The notes below the pieces were generated by a model. The model made no database searches. It had not been told where the DNA came from and was given only the letters and a program-made list of their open reading frames with translations. Of a stretch of 64,000 nucleotides of DNA, positions 36,122 through 44,805 are shown piece by piece. The stretch is from DATCJA01 sp963734635 (GTDB lineage Bacteria > Acidobacteriota > Vicinamibacteria > Vicinamibacterales > UBA2999): positions 1 to 64,000 of the forward strand of contig CAVTIA010000013.1 in the NCBI GenBank assembly GCA_963734635.1, read 5' to 3'. The position numbers were made by a program, and so were the translations under genes. Positions within the stretch are counted from its first letter, which is position 1. Each line of letters starts with the position of its first letter.

Positions 36122-36412
36122 ATGCGCATCTTTCATAGCACGGTGAGCGCCAAGGCAGCGGTCATCGTGCGCGAAGGATTCAAGGACGACGAAGAGAAGT
36201 ACTTGAGCGATTTCGCGTGGCGCGGCGTGTGGGTATCCGACCGACCGGTGCATGCCGAAGGTGCGCCGGGCAACGTATTCGTGACGCTCGAGATCCCGGC
36301 GGAGCTGTTTGAAGAGTACGAATGGGCGCAGGACGACGCCGCATACCGGGGAAGCCTCATCCCGGCGACGGTCCTCAATCGATACGGACCGCCACAGTTC
36401 GTCGAGAATTAG
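36122..36412 (+). CDS. Uncharacterised 96-residue protein
   Basis: Reads MRIFHSTVSAKAAVIVREGFKDDEEKY, then RGVWVSDRPVHAEGAPGNVFVTLEIP and a final NRYGPPQF. The opening (H-S/T, AxxIxxxGF) and the RGVWVSDRP strand recall compact ADP-ribosyltransferase-like or toxin-like folds, but the resemblance is weak and I would not assign a reaction. No partner antitoxin is adjacent. Its TAG stop (36410-36412) lies within a dispersed palindromic repeat. Confidence 0.7.
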   Translation: MRIFHSTVSAKAAVIVREGFKDDEEKYLSDFAWRGVWVSDRPVHAEGAPGNVFVTLEIPAELFEEYEWAQDDAAYRGSLIPATVLNRYGPPQFVEN

Positions 36413-36434
36413 GCCGGGCCCTTTGGGACCCGCC
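36410..36434. repeat. Palindromic repeat, GGGCCCTTTGGGACCC variant
   Basis: TAGGCCGGGCCC followed by TTTGGGACCCGCC, two mismatches from the copies at 8033 and 31113. It supplies the stop codon of the gene before it. Confidence 0.75.
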
Positions 36435-36476
36435 TCGCGATCCTCGCAACTTGCTAACCGGTCGCGGTTCGGCATC

Positions 36477-37250
36477 TCAGACGAACCAGGAAACGGTCAT
36501 TCCGAGTATGGCGCCCACCACCACATCCAGCGCGTAGTGATAGCGGCCTAGCACGGCTCCCGCAGCAATGGCGCTGGCGATGACCAGGAGTACTATCCCG
36601 GCTGGCTGCGATATCGACATCACCTCGAGCGCTGCGGCCAGCGAGACGGCGACATGTCCGCTCGGGAACGTGTTCAGGCCGTGGCTGATGCGTTTGAGCA
36701 CGAACTCATTTACGCGATGTACCCCCGCATTCGCGACCAGTGCTGCGTTCAGCGTGCGCGGCGGGCGACTGACCAGCCAGGGCAGCGACGCGTAGCAGAA
36801 AAATCCCGAGAGCAACACCGCGGTCCAGAATCGATCGACGTCGGCCATGGTGCCGCTGGTCCAGACGAGAACGAACGCTACTGGAACCAGCACGTAGCAC
36901 AAGAGATACGACAGCTCGAGGATCGACGCCGCCCACGCCGGAAGGCTGATCGCGAAAATCCGGCACCACTGGTCGCTGCGCACCAGCCACGATTCGAAGC
37001 GGCCTGGTGGATCTGACGGGGGGATGAGCAGGGCTGGAATCCAGTACCCGGCAACGAGGTACGCATGCCCGAGCCAACCGCGGATCGCGTCGCCTGCCTG
37101 ACTGGCCGCGATCACTGCTATCGCAATCATCGCGGACAAAAGCGCCGCTTGCGCGCGGCGGTGTCTGGAAGCCTGCGTGGCCAACGCGGCTGCGGCGAAT
37201 GCGATAAAGAATGCGCTGGCGAGGGATTCAAATGTCAGCGGAGGGCGCAC
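36477..37250 (-). CDS. PAP2-family membrane phosphatase
   Basis: A 257-residue polytopic protein (about six helices) of the type 2 phosphatidic acid phosphatase superfamily. The three active-site motifs are present: SRPPRTLN (KxxxxxxRP-like region), NTFPSGHVAVS (PSGH) and GRYHYALDVVVG (SRxxxxxHxxxD-like). Such enzymes dephosphorylate phosphatidate or undecaprenyl pyrophosphate at the outer face of the inner membrane. It starts at GTG 37250, overlapping the stop of the upstream propeller gene by 16 bases, so the two form an operon. Confidence 0.85.
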   Translation of the reverse strand: MRPPLTFESLASAFFIAFAAAALATQASRHRRAQAALLSAMIAIAVIAASQAGDAIRGWLGHAYLVAGYWIPALLIPPSDPPGRFESWLVRSDQWCRIFAISLPAWAASILELSYLLCYVLVPVAFVLVWTSGTMADVDRFWTAVLLSGFFCYASLPWLVSRPPRTLNAALVANAGVHRVNEFVLKRISHGLNTFPSGHVAVSLAAALEVMSISQPAGIVLLVIASAIAAGAVLGRYHYALDVVVGAILGMTVSWFV

Positions 37251-38083
37251 GTGATCGTGGCAAGCGTACCGCCTTTGCCGCCACCTTCGCCCACGAGATA
37301 GATGACGCCGTCAGGGCCGAATGCCACGCCTTCGCCCTGGCGCTCCTTGAGCGGCTTGAGGGCGAATCGGCGCGGCTGAACGCTCTTTCCCGCGACCAGG
37401 TCGGCCGCTGGATAGAACAGTAATTCTGTGTTCGTTCTCAGGGCGACCCAATTGCCATCCGGCGATGCGGCTCCCCCCGTTACGCGGTCCAGCGGCAACG
37501 GCGCCACGAGCTGCAGCCGTCCACCCGACCCGCCCGGCGAAGGCACGCGGTAGAGCGCCGTTGTACGGGCATCTTCCTTCGATACCAGAAACAGTTGGCC
37601 GCCGGACGTCACAAAGATCGCCTCTGCGTCGTGGGCGCGGTCCGGATACGTCATCGTCCAGGCTTGGGCGGGTGCAGTCGCCTTGTCATCGGCGCGAGGC
37701 TCTGGAACTTGGAAGATCGTGATTCCGCTGCGGGTTCGGTTGTTGTCTCCGATGTCGGCGATGTACAGGCACGACCCTTCCGGACATTGGCCAATGGCAA
37801 GATCCTCCCAGTCGTCGACGGTTACACCGGTCAATTCGACGCGCCCCCTCGCGTTGCCCGCATTGTCAAAGGCAAACAGGCTGGCACGACCTGAGTCGTT
37901 GTGCGACCAGAGGATGCCAGGTGTTCGGCGGCTCACGGCGACGCCGCTTGCTTCCCCGACGCCGGCGAGCGGGGTTACCCCGGCGGTGACCGTGCACAAC
38001 GGCGGCTGCGCCCCGGCGAGGGATCCCTCGAACACCGCGGCCGTCAAAATCCCGCAGAGCAGCAATCGTGACCGTGCGATCAT
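37235..38083 (-). CDS. Secreted beta-propeller protein
   Basis: A 282-residue protein from ATG 38083 with signal peptide (LLLCGILTAAVFEGSLAGA). Repeating strands GILWSHNDSGRASLFAFDNAG, CLYIADIGDNNRTRSGITIF, AEAIFVTSGGQLFLVSKED and VIYLVGEGGG suggest a six- or seven-bladed propeller. No enzymatic motif is seen. Its start is nine bases from the divergent transporter gene, and its end overlaps the PAP2 gene. Confidence 0.7.
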   Translation of the reverse strand: MIARSRLLLCGILTAAVFEGSLAGAQPPLCTVTAGVTPLAGVGEASGVAVSRRTPGILWSHNDSGRASLFAFDNAGNARGRVELTGVTVDDWEDLAIGQCPEGSCLYIADIGDNNRTRSGITIFQVPEPRADDKATAPAQAWTMTYPDRAHDAEAIFVTSGGQLFLVSKEDARTTALYRVPSPGGSGGRLQLVAPLPLDRVTGGAASPDGNWVALRTNTELLFYPAADLVAGKSVQPRRFALKPLKERQGEGVAFGPDGVIYLVGEGGGKGGTLATITCALR

Positions 38084-38091
38084 CGGCGCCA

Positions 38092-38544
38092 ATGGTCAAC
38101 CTCTACATTCTGTGCATGGTGGGAGCCGGCGCTGCAGTTGCGACACAGATAGCGATCAATGCGCATCTGGGTGCGGTGACCGGCAGCGCTCTGTGGGCAG
38201 CGAACATCTCTTTTGCGGTGTCCATCGTCGCCGGTCTGGTCGCTCTTGGTACGGCCATTCTGCTGGGCGAGATGCCGCTTCCGAACCCGGCAGTCTGGAA
38301 CGCGCCCTCCTGGATTTGGCTCGGCGGTCTCGGAGGAGCCACCTATGTGCTCCTTGCAATTCTGCTGACGCATCGCCTTGGCGCGGCGGTCCTCTCAGCG
38401 GCCGGAATCCTCGGACAGCTCTCTACGTCGCTGCTCATCGACCATTATGGATGGTTTGGCGTGCCGGTCCATCGGATGTCGGCGACGCGTCTCGTGGGGA
38501 TCCTGCTGCTCACGCTCGGGGTAGTGCTACTGCGGTGGAAGTAA
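38092..38544 (+). CDS. DMT-superfamily transporter, DUF606/YdcZ type
   Basis: A 150-residue protein from ATG 38092 with five predicted helices (LYILCMVGAGAAVATQIAIN; ANISFAVSIVAGLVALGTAI; WLGGLGGATYVLLAILLTH; AAVLSAAGILGQLSTSLLI; RLVGILLLTLGVVLL). The segment QIAINAHLGAVTGSALWAA and LIDHYGWFGVP are typical of the DUF606/YdcZ branch of the drug/metabolite transporters, half-size proteins that pair. Cargo unknown. Confidence 0.8.
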   Translation: MVNLYILCMVGAGAAVATQIAINAHLGAVTGSALWAANISFAVSIVAGLVALGTAILLGEMPLPNPAVWNAPSWIWLGGLGGATYVLLAILLTHRLGAAVLSAAGILGQLSTSLLIDHYGWFGVPVHRMSATRLVGILLLTLGVVLLRWK

Positions 38545-38563
38545 AATCCCCTGTGGCTGCGCG

Positions 38564-38633
38564 GTCCGGCTAAAGCCGGACACTACGTACTGTGATTGAC
38601 TGTCGATCGTAGTGTCCGCCTTCAGGCGGACCC
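38564..38633. repeat. Two palindromic repeats facing each other
   Basis: GTCCGGCT-AA-AGCCGGAC with ACTACG after it (38564-38587), and CGTAGT before GTCCGCCT-TC-AGGCGGAC (38609-38631). Same two hairpin types as at 13097-13152 but in reverse order. The second ends nine bases before the TonB receptor gene. Confidence 0.85.
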
Positions 38634-38641
38634 ACAAACTC

Positions 38642-40438
38642 ATGGGACACATCGACAAACGAACACTTCACCTGGCCGTTCTCTTCGCGTTGACAGCGTT
38701 GCCTGCTGCCGCGCAGGGTTTTCGGCAGGACATCGTTGTAACCGCGGCCGCCACCCCCGTCGAGCTTGGCACGGTGACGCGAACGCTGACGGTGATTACC
38801 CGCGAACAAATCGAACGACTCCCGGTCAACAGCGTTGCCGACGTGCTGCGGCTCACGGGATCCGTGGACGTTCGCGCACGGGGTGAGCGCGGCATGCAGA
38901 CGGACTTCGCGATCCGCGGCGCGAATTTCGGTCAAATGCTCGTCCTTGTCGACGGCACCCGGCTGAACGACGCACAAAGTGGGCATCACAACGGCGATAT
39001 CCCCGTGCCCCTCGATGCAGTCGAGCGAATCGAGATCTTGTACGGGCCCGGTTCGTCATTGTTTGGCGCAGACGCATTCGGCGGCACCATCAACGTGATT
39101 ACGAGGCGCGATGCGTCCCCAGCCTCGGGCGTGATTCAGGGAGGCAGTTTCGGCCTCGTTGCCGGGCGCGGTCAGGCCGGTTATACCCGCGGGCTCGTGC
39201 GCCAGACGTTCGCCGCGTCGATCGACCGGTCGTCGGGCTTCATGTTCGAGCGCGGGTTCGCCGCTGCGGGTGTCAGCTCGCGAACGTCGATCGGGAATCG
39301 CGGCGGCCTGCTGGTTTCGTATTTATGGAAAGACTTTGGCGCGAATGGATTTTATGGGAACGCGCCTTCGCATGAATGGACCAACCAGACGCTGCTGGCG
39401 GCAGACCACGGCCTGGGCGCCTGGGCAGGCTGGCAGATGGGCGCCAATCTCTCGTATCGAACGCATGGCGACCATTTTCTTTTCGACGTCCGCCGGCCCG
39501 GCGTTGCGGAAAACCGGCACAGGACGCATGCCGCGCTCGGCGCCGTCCGCGCGTCTCGCGGCGTCGGCAGTCGAGCCTCGGCTACGGTGGGCGTCGAGGC
39601 GGGTGCCGACTGGGTTCGATCCAACAATCTCGGCAATCATTCGACGAGCAGGGTGAGCGCGTTTGGTGAGTGGCGTCATGTGCTCAACACGAATACACAG
39701 CTCGACGCCAGCCTCCGCGTCGACCATTACACCGAGTTCGGCACCGCGTGGAACCCCGGGCTCGGCATTGGATGGTGGCCGGTTCCAACCGTCCGCCTGC
39801 GCGCATCGACGGGTCGCGCTTTTCGAGTGCCCACCTACACCGAGCGCTTTTATTCGGATCCGGCAAACTGGGCGCGCCCCGAAGTCGGACCGGAGGCTGC
39901 GTGGGCTGGCGAAGGCGGGGCTGACCTGTTCCTGTCGCAGAACTGGACGGCCAGCGCCACGATCTTCGGCCGACTCGACCATGACGTGATCGACTGGCTC
40001 AGGCCGACCGTTGCCGACCGCTGGCGCACGTACAACATCCGGGATGTTGATACGGTGGGATTCGAGGTCTCCGTGAAGAGGACGATGAGCAGCGGTTCGT
40101 TCGTTCAGGCGGCGTACACGGGTCTCGATGTACAAGCAGACGCCGTTACGCAGCTCTCGAAGTACGTCCTCGATTACGCACCGCACTCCGTAGCAGTGGC
40201 TGCGTCGATCGATACCCCTGGGGCCCTGCGAGTGGCGCCTCGTCTCGAATACAAGCACCGCACGCGATCGACAGGGACAAGCGACTATGCGTTGTTCGAC
40301 CTTCGCGTCAGCCGCTTGTTCGGCCTCTACGAAGTTCGCCTCGAAGGCACCAATCTCGGCAACGCAAGCTACCAGGAGATTGTCGGCGTCGCTATGCCCG
40401 GCCGAGCGGTGACCGTCTCAGTCGCGGTCCGTCCGTAG
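38642..40438 (+). CDS. TonB-dependent outer-membrane receptor
   Basis: A 598-residue protein from ATG 38642 with signal peptide (HLAVLFALTALPAAAQ). The TonB box-like IVVTAAATPVE is followed by a plug domain (VITREQIERLPVNSVADVLR; FAIRGANFGQMLVLVDGTRLN; VERIEILYGPGSSLFGADAFGGTINVITR) and a 22-strand barrel ending VTVSVAVRP. The length and plug are those of BtuB-like, vitamin/siderophore-size receptors. The ligand is not shown; no riboswitch or transport partner lies beside it. Confidence 0.9.
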   Translation: MGHIDKRTLHLAVLFALTALPAAAQGFRQDIVVTAAATPVELGTVTRTLTVITREQIERLPVNSVADVLRLTGSVDVRARGERGMQTDFAIRGANFGQMLVLVDGTRLNDAQSGHHNGDIPVPLDAVERIEILYGPGSSLFGADAFGGTINVITRRDASPASGVIQGGSFGLVAGRGQAGYTRGLVRQTFAASIDRSSGFMFERGFAAAGVSSRTSIGNRGGLLVSYLWKDFGANGFYGNAPSHEWTNQTLLAADHGLGAWAGWQMGANLSYRTHGDHFLFDVRRPGVAENRHRTHAALGAVRASRGVGSRASATVGVEAGADWVRSNNLGNHSTSRVSAFGEWRHVLNTNTQLDASLRVDHYTEFGTAWNPGLGIGWWPVPTVRLRASTGRAFRVPTYTERFYSDPANWARPEVGPEAAWAGEGGADLFLSQNWTASATIFGRLDHDVIDWLRPTVADRWRTYNIRDVDTVGFEVSVKRTMSSGSFVQAAYTGLDVQADAVTQLSKYVLDYAPHSVAVAASIDTPGALRVAPRLEYKHRTRSTGTSDYALFDLRVSRLFGLYEVRLEGTNLGNASYQEIVGVAMPGRAVTVSVAVRP

Positions 40439-40480
40439 AACCGCCCCAGCCGCTGTGCGGTTTCGGCAGCAATCTCTCCG

Positions 40481-40555
40481 TCGCACCATCGCACCATCGC
40501 ACCCTCGCACCGTCGGACGCACCCTCGCCCCCTCGCACCTCGCACCATCGCACCG
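40481..40555. repeat. TCGCACCAT tandem repeat
   Basis: About 75 bases of imperfect 8-9 bp units TCGCACCAT, TCGCACCC and similar, between the TonB receptor and aguA genes. It is the reverse complement of the GGTGCGA array at 57063-57150. Confidence 0.8.
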
Positions 40556-41620
40556 TTAGACCGTCTGTACTCGTTGTCGTGCCGGTTCCTGCTGCGTCAG
40601 ACAATGAATCGTGCCGAGCCCCCACGCGAGATCCACCGCATGGATTCCGACCACTTTGTGCGACGGCATGAGATCGGCGAGCGTGTTGAGCGCAACACGG
40701 TCGTGGGGATCGTTGAAAGTGGGCACCAGGACGACACCGTTCGCGATGTAGAAGTTGGCGTAGCTCGCTGGCAGACGCATCCCTTCCATGACGACGGGAC
40801 GCGGAAATGGCAGTTTCACAATTTTCAGAGGGGCGGTTTCGGTGTTTGCCGATGCAGCGTCGAGTCGCCGCAGGTTGTCCATGGATCGGGCGTGGTTCTC
40901 GTCCGAAGGATCCTCTTCGACTGCCAGCACCACAGTGTCTCCACGCACGAACCGCGCGACGTCGTCAACGTGCCCGTGCGTGTCGTCACCGACACAGCCT
41001 TCGCCGAGCCAGATCGTGCGCCGAATCCCGAGCCATTCCGCGAAGATGCGTTCGTAATCCTGCCGTCCAAGGCCGGGATTGCGAATTTGCACATCGCTCA
41101 GCAGCCATTCCTCAGTAACAAGGAGCAGTCCCTGGCCGTTGACCTCGATACCGCCGCCTTCGAGGACGATGCGCTCTCCAGTGTCGGGGCGGACAGGCTC
41201 GTGGCGTCCGAGGCCGGTGAGGCGCGCCACGAAGCCGCCCACTTCGACGTCGTGCCGCCAGTTCGAATACTTCGCCCAGCCGTTGAACGCCCAGTTCAGG
41301 AGGACGACGTCGCCCGCGGCGTCGATCACACCTGTGGGGGCGGAGTCACGCAGCCACACGCGGTCCGTGGGCACCAGGTGAAGCGTGACCCTGTCATGCC
41401 GCACGTTGTGAGCGTCGAGCGCCACACGCACGCTTTCCATGACCTCGCGGCTGTGACAGAGAATCTCGAGCGGTTCATGCTCGGCCAGCACGCGGGCGAT
41501 TTCCGCATACACCCAGGGAATCACGGGCAGCTTGCCGGGCCAATCGGGTTCGTGATGCGGCCAGGCAATCCACGTCGCACGATGTGGTTCCCACTCGGCA
41601 GGCATCCTGAGACGACGCAC
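40556..41620 (-). CDS. aguA: Agmatine deiminase
   Basis: A 354-residue protein of the guanidino-group-modifying pentein fold. It converts agmatine to N-carbamoylputrescine and ammonia. Signatures: MPAEWEPHRATWIAWPHHEPDW at the start, RDSAPTGVI, VLEGGGIEVNGQG, GDDTHGHVDDVARF (catalytic His/Asp) and catalytic Cys in GLGTIHCLTQQEP. It starts at GTG 41620 one base after the aguB stop (ATG 41605 is an alternative), so the two genes form a translationally linked pair that completes agmatine-to-putrescine conversion. Confidence 0.93.
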   Translation of the reverse strand: MRRLRMPAEWEPHRATWIAWPHHEPDWPGKLPVIPWVYAEIARVLAEHEPLEILCHSREVMESVRVALDAHNVRHDRVTLHLVPTDRVWLRDSAPTGVIDAAGDVVLLNWAFNGWAKYSNWRHDVEVGGFVARLTGLGRHEPVRPDTGERIVLEGGGIEVNGQGLLLVTEEWLLSDVQIRNPGLGRQDYERIFAEWLGIRRTIWLGEGCVGDDTHGHVDDVARFVRGDTVVLAVEEDPSDENHARSMDNLRRLDAASANTETAPLKIVKLPFPRPVVMEGMRLPASYANFYIANGVVLVPTFNDPHDRVALNTLADLMPSHKVVGIHAVDLAWGLGTIHCLTQQEPARQRVQTV

Positions 41621-41621
41621 G

Positions 41622-42539
41622 TTACCGCTCTGTCCCGATGTATCTCTTCAGGATCGGACCGTACGCATCGACACGCCGGTCGCGCAGGAACGGCCAGTTG
41701 CGGCGTGCGTTTTCGATGAGGGCAGGATCGCACCGGGCGATCAGGATTTCCTCGCCTTCGCCCGCTTCGGTGATATCGCGTCCGAACGGATCGGTGACGA
41801 ACGAGTGGCCGAAAAAGGTGATGCCGTTCGTGCCGGGCTCATCCTCATGGCCGACGCGGTTAGGCGCCGCCACGTATACGCCGTTCGCAATCGCGTGACT
41901 ACGCTGGATCGTACGCCATGCGTTTACCTGAGCATGCCCCCATTCGTCCTTTTCCGCCGGATGCCAGCCGATGGCCGTGGGATAGAAGAGTACCTGCGCC
42001 CCCATCAACGCTGTAATGCGTGCGGCTTCGGGGAACCACTGGTCCCAGCAGATCAAGACGCCGATGGTCGCATACCGCGTTTGCCAGACTTTGAATCCAC
42101 GGGCGTCGCCTGGCTGTTCGCCGTGATAGTCGAAGTGCCCGTCACCAGGAGTGAAGTAGTACTTCTCGTAATACAGCGGGTCGTCTGGTATGTGCATCTT
42201 GCGGTACACGCCGAGCAGGCTTCCGTCGGCGTCGATGATCGCGGCGGAATTGCGATAAATACCGGCAGCTTCACGCTCGAAGATCGGGGCGATGACGACG
42301 ACCCCCAGCTTTTGCGCGGTGGCCTGGATAAGGTCGGTCGTCGGTCCTGGAATGGTCTCGGCAAGCTCGAAGCGGTCGCACTGCTGTGACTTGCAGAAGT
42401 AAAGCGAGTTGAACAGCTCCTTCAGACAGACGATCTGAGCGCCGCGGTCCGCGGCTTCGCCTATGAGTCGCTGCGCGCGCTTGACGTTGCTCTGCACGTC
42501 GCCGTCCGCGTGGTCCTGGACGATTCCAATTGTGAACAT
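41622..42539 (-). CDS. aguB: N-carbamoylputrescine amidase
   Basis: A 305-residue nitrilase-superfamily enzyme producing putrescine, carbon dioxide and ammonia. The catalytic triad is E41 (CLKELFNS), K114 (YRKMHI) and C164 (LICWDQWFPEA). AguB-type blocks YYEKYYFTPGDGHF and HPAEKDEWGHAQVNAW favour carbamoylputrescine over other nitrilase substrates. ATG 42539, AGGG upstream. It is divergent from hom, with 31 bases between starts. Confidence 0.93.
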   Translation of the reverse strand: MFTIGIVQDHADGDVQSNVKRAQRLIGEAADRGAQIVCLKELFNSLYFCKSQQCDRFELAETIPGPTTDLIQATAQKLGVVVIAPIFEREAAGIYRNSAAIIDADGSLLGVYRKMHIPDDPLYYEKYYFTPGDGHFDYHGEQPGDARGFKVWQTRYATIGVLICWDQWFPEAARITALMGAQVLFYPTAIGWHPAEKDEWGHAQVNAWRTIQRSHAIANGVYVAAPNRVGHEDEPGTNGITFFGHSFVTDPFGRDITEAGEGEEILIARCDPALIENARRNWPFLRDRRVDAYGPILKRYIGTER

Positions 42540-42570
42540 CTGACCCTATGCTAGCCTTGCTCACACACGG

Positions 42571-43839
42571 ATGAAAACAAAACCACTGCGCGTTGCGCTC
42601 CTCGGTTTCGGTACGGTCGGCGGATCGGTAGCAAGAATTCTGATGGAGAGACCCGAGCTGGCCGATCGGATTCAGCTCACGCATATTTTCAACCGAGGTG
42701 TTGAGAGGAAGCGCGCCGATTGGATCCCGGCGAATGTCGCATGGACCGAGAACATCGACGAGCTGCTTGCGGCCAAACCGGACGCGGTGGTCGAAGTGGT
42801 AGGTGGCGTCGAGCCGGCCGGCACCTGGGTGCGCCGTGCATTGGAGCAGAGCAGCGCCGTCGTGACCGCAAACAAGATGCTGCTCGCCGCACACGCGCCT
42901 GAGCTGCTGCACCTGGCCGCCACGCGCGGCACGCAGCTTCGGTTCGAGGCAGCTGTTGCCGGCGGCGTGCCGCTGATTCACGGCGTTCGCGAAGGGCTCG
43001 CAGGTGATCGTCTCACGCGTGTCGCCGGCATTCTCAACGGCACCTCGAATTACGTGTTGAGCAAGATGGCGGAGGAGCACCAGCCGATGAGCGCGGTGCT
43101 CGACGATGCGCGCCGGCTTGGCTATGCGGAGGCAGACCCGAGCGCCGACATCGACGGCGACGATGCGGCTGCGAAGCTCGTCGTACTGGCGGGAATCGCA
43201 TTCAGGCGTCACCTTCGCCTCGCGGACATTCCGCGTCAGTCGATCCGTCCCATTTCGGCTGCCGATTTCCATTACGCGAGGAGCCTCGGGTGCACCATCC
43301 GTCAGGTCGCAATGGTGGAGACGAAGGGCGACCGTTTTCACGCCTTCGTCGGCCCGGCACTCGTGCTGCGCGGTTCGAACTTCGGGCTGAACATGGGTGC
43401 GAACAACGTAGTGACTATCTCTGGTCATTACGGGGGCGAGAACAGCTTCAGCGGTCCCGGTGCCGGTGGTCGCGCCACGGCCGTCGCTGTGGTGTCGGAC
43501 CTGCTTTCGCTCACGCAACGTACCCAGGACCGAAGCGAGGAGTGGCCGGCTGGTCAGGTGGCGGCCGCGGCGCCTCGTCCCTACTATCTGCGCTTTGTGG
43601 TGTACGACCGACCGGGCATCCTGGCGTCGATCGCCGCGGCGCTCGCCGGGCAGGGCATCAACCTCGATGCTGTGCTGCAGCAGCCCGGATATCCGAAAGA
43701 TGCTCTTCCTTTCGTGATCACCGTCGAAGCGTGCGACGAGGCGTCCCTGACTGCCGCCCTCGATGAGATAGCCCGTTTTGAATTCCACGCCGAGCCTCCG
43801 TTGTCACTGCCGATGCTGTTGGGCGACGAGCGGCCGTGA
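42571..43839 (+). CDS. hom: Homoserine dehydrogenase with ACT domain
   Basis: A 422-residue enzyme reducing aspartate semialdehyde to homoserine. The NAD(P)-binding GFGTVGGSVA starts at residue 12; the substrate domain has TANKMLLAAHAPEL, GILNGTSNYVLSKM and GYAEADPSADIDGDDAAAKL. A C-terminal ACT domain (YLRFVVYDRPGILASIAAAL) probably gives threonine feedback control. First gene of hom-thrB-thrC; the next start is 15 bases after its stop. Confidence 0.95.
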   Translation: MKTKPLRVALLGFGTVGGSVARILMERPELADRIQLTHIFNRGVERKRADWIPANVAWTENIDELLAAKPDAVVEVVGGVEPAGTWVRRALEQSSAVVTANKMLLAAHAPELLHLAATRGTQLRFEAAVAGGVPLIHGVREGLAGDRLTRVAGILNGTSNYVLSKMAEEHQPMSAVLDDARRLGYAEADPSADIDGDDAAAKLVVLAGIAFRRHLRLADIPRQSIRPISAADFHYARSLGCTIRQVAMVETKGDRFHAFVGPALVLRGSNFGLNMGANNVVTISGHYGGENSFSGPGAGGRATAVAVVSDLLSLTQRTQDRSEEWPAGQVAAAAPRPYYLRFVVYDRPGILASIAAALAGQGINLDAVLQQPGYPKDALPFVITVEACDEASLTAALDEIARFEFHAEPPLSLPMLLGDERP

Positions 43840-43854
43840 TATCTTTTTTGATTC

Positions 43855-44805
43855 GTGTCACTTAACAGGGCCAACCGTCCTTCGGGCGACGACCTTATGG
43901 TGCCGGCGTCCGTGGGAAACCTCGGCAGCGGCTTCGACACCCTTGCCGTCGCCCTCCGCCTGTACCTTCGCCTGCGCGTCGTCGACATACGCGACGACGG
44001 GGCGGCGACGCTCAACGTTGTGAAGAGTACGCCGCCGGTGGCTGGCAAAAACGCAGTGGAGCGCGCGTACCAGGCCATTGCGCGCTGGACCGGCCTCAAG
44101 GCACCTTCGGTCTTCGTCGAGGCCGAGAGCGACATACCGATGACGGCCGGCCTTGGGAGCAGTGCGGCTGCCGCGGTTGCAGGATTGCGAATGTTCGAGC
44201 GCGTCACCCAGCCGCTGCCGGAGGGCGTCCTTCTTGCGGTCGCGACTTCCCTTGAAGGTCATGCCGACAATGCGGCTGCGGCACTGCACGGCGGGCTCAC
44301 GTCGGTCATCGAGCGCGAGAGTGACGAGCCCGTTGCGTTGCGATGGCAGTGGCCGGAGGACCTTCGCTTCGTTGTCGCCACTCCGTCGGTTGGTCTTTCG
44401 ACGTCGAAAGCTCGGGCGGCGCTACCGGATTCGCTGTCGCGAAGAGATGCCGTGTTCAACTTGCAGCGGGTGCTGTCGCTGGTGCATGCGCTGCAGAGCG
44501 GCGAGTACGACCTGCTCCGCGAATCGGTGCGTGACAGATGGCATCAGCGGGCACGCGCGGCGCTGGTCCCTCAGCTTGGCGAGGTGCTTGCGCTCGAGGA
44601 TCCCGCGATTCTCGCGTCGTTCCTTTCGGGCGCGGGGCCGTCGGTTGCCCTCGTTGCGCGCGGCGATTTCGAGCGCCTCGAGCAACTGCTGGCGTCGACG
44701 TACGAACGCGCGGCGTGTCCAGTCAGGATCCGAACGCTTGCGGTTCATCAATCGTCCGACGTCGCGCGCGAAACGGTCGCTTCGGCACAGGGGAGAAATC
44801 GATGA
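43855..44805 (+). CDS. thrB: Homoserine kinase
   Basis: A 316-residue GHMP kinase phosphorylating homoserine. Motif 1 is VPASVGNLGSGFDTLAVA, the ATP-binding motif 2 is IPMTAGLGSSAAAAVAG, and motif 3 is ILASFLSGAGPSVALVA. The start is taken as GTG 43855, 16 bases after hom; ATG 43897 would remove residues before the first strand. Its TGA overlaps the ATG of thrC (ATGA). Confidence 0.93.
   Translation: MSLNRANRPSGDDLMVPASVGNLGSGFDTLAVALRLYLRLRVVDIRDDGAATLNVVKSTPPVAGKNAVERAYQAIARWTGLKAPSVFVEAESDIPMTAGLGSSAAAAVAGLRMFERVTQPLPEGVLLAVATSLEGHADNAAAALHGGLTSVIERESDEPVALRWQWPEDLRFVVATPSVGLSTSKARAALPDSLSRRDAVFNLQRVLSLVHALQSGEYDLLRESVRDRWHQRARAALVPQLGEVLALEDPAILASFLSGAGPSVALVARGDFERLEQLLASTYERAACPVRIRTLAVHQSSDVARETVASAQGRNR

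Noticed and set aside
36122..36412. Toxin of a toxin-antitoxin pair
   Set aside because: No antitoxin-like ORF lies beside it and the catalytic residues of ADP-ribosyltransferases cannot be identified.
38545..38641. Cobalamin riboswitch before the TonB receptor
   Set aside because: The space is filled by two short palindromic repeats; no conserved B12-box-like sequence is seen.
40481..40555. CRISPR array
   Set aside because: The units are 8-9 bp tandem repeats without spacers; no cas genes are present.
42548..42574. Eight-codon ORF overlapping the hom start, as a threonine leader peptide
   Set aside because: It has a single Thr codon and no following terminator, so it does not look like an attenuator.
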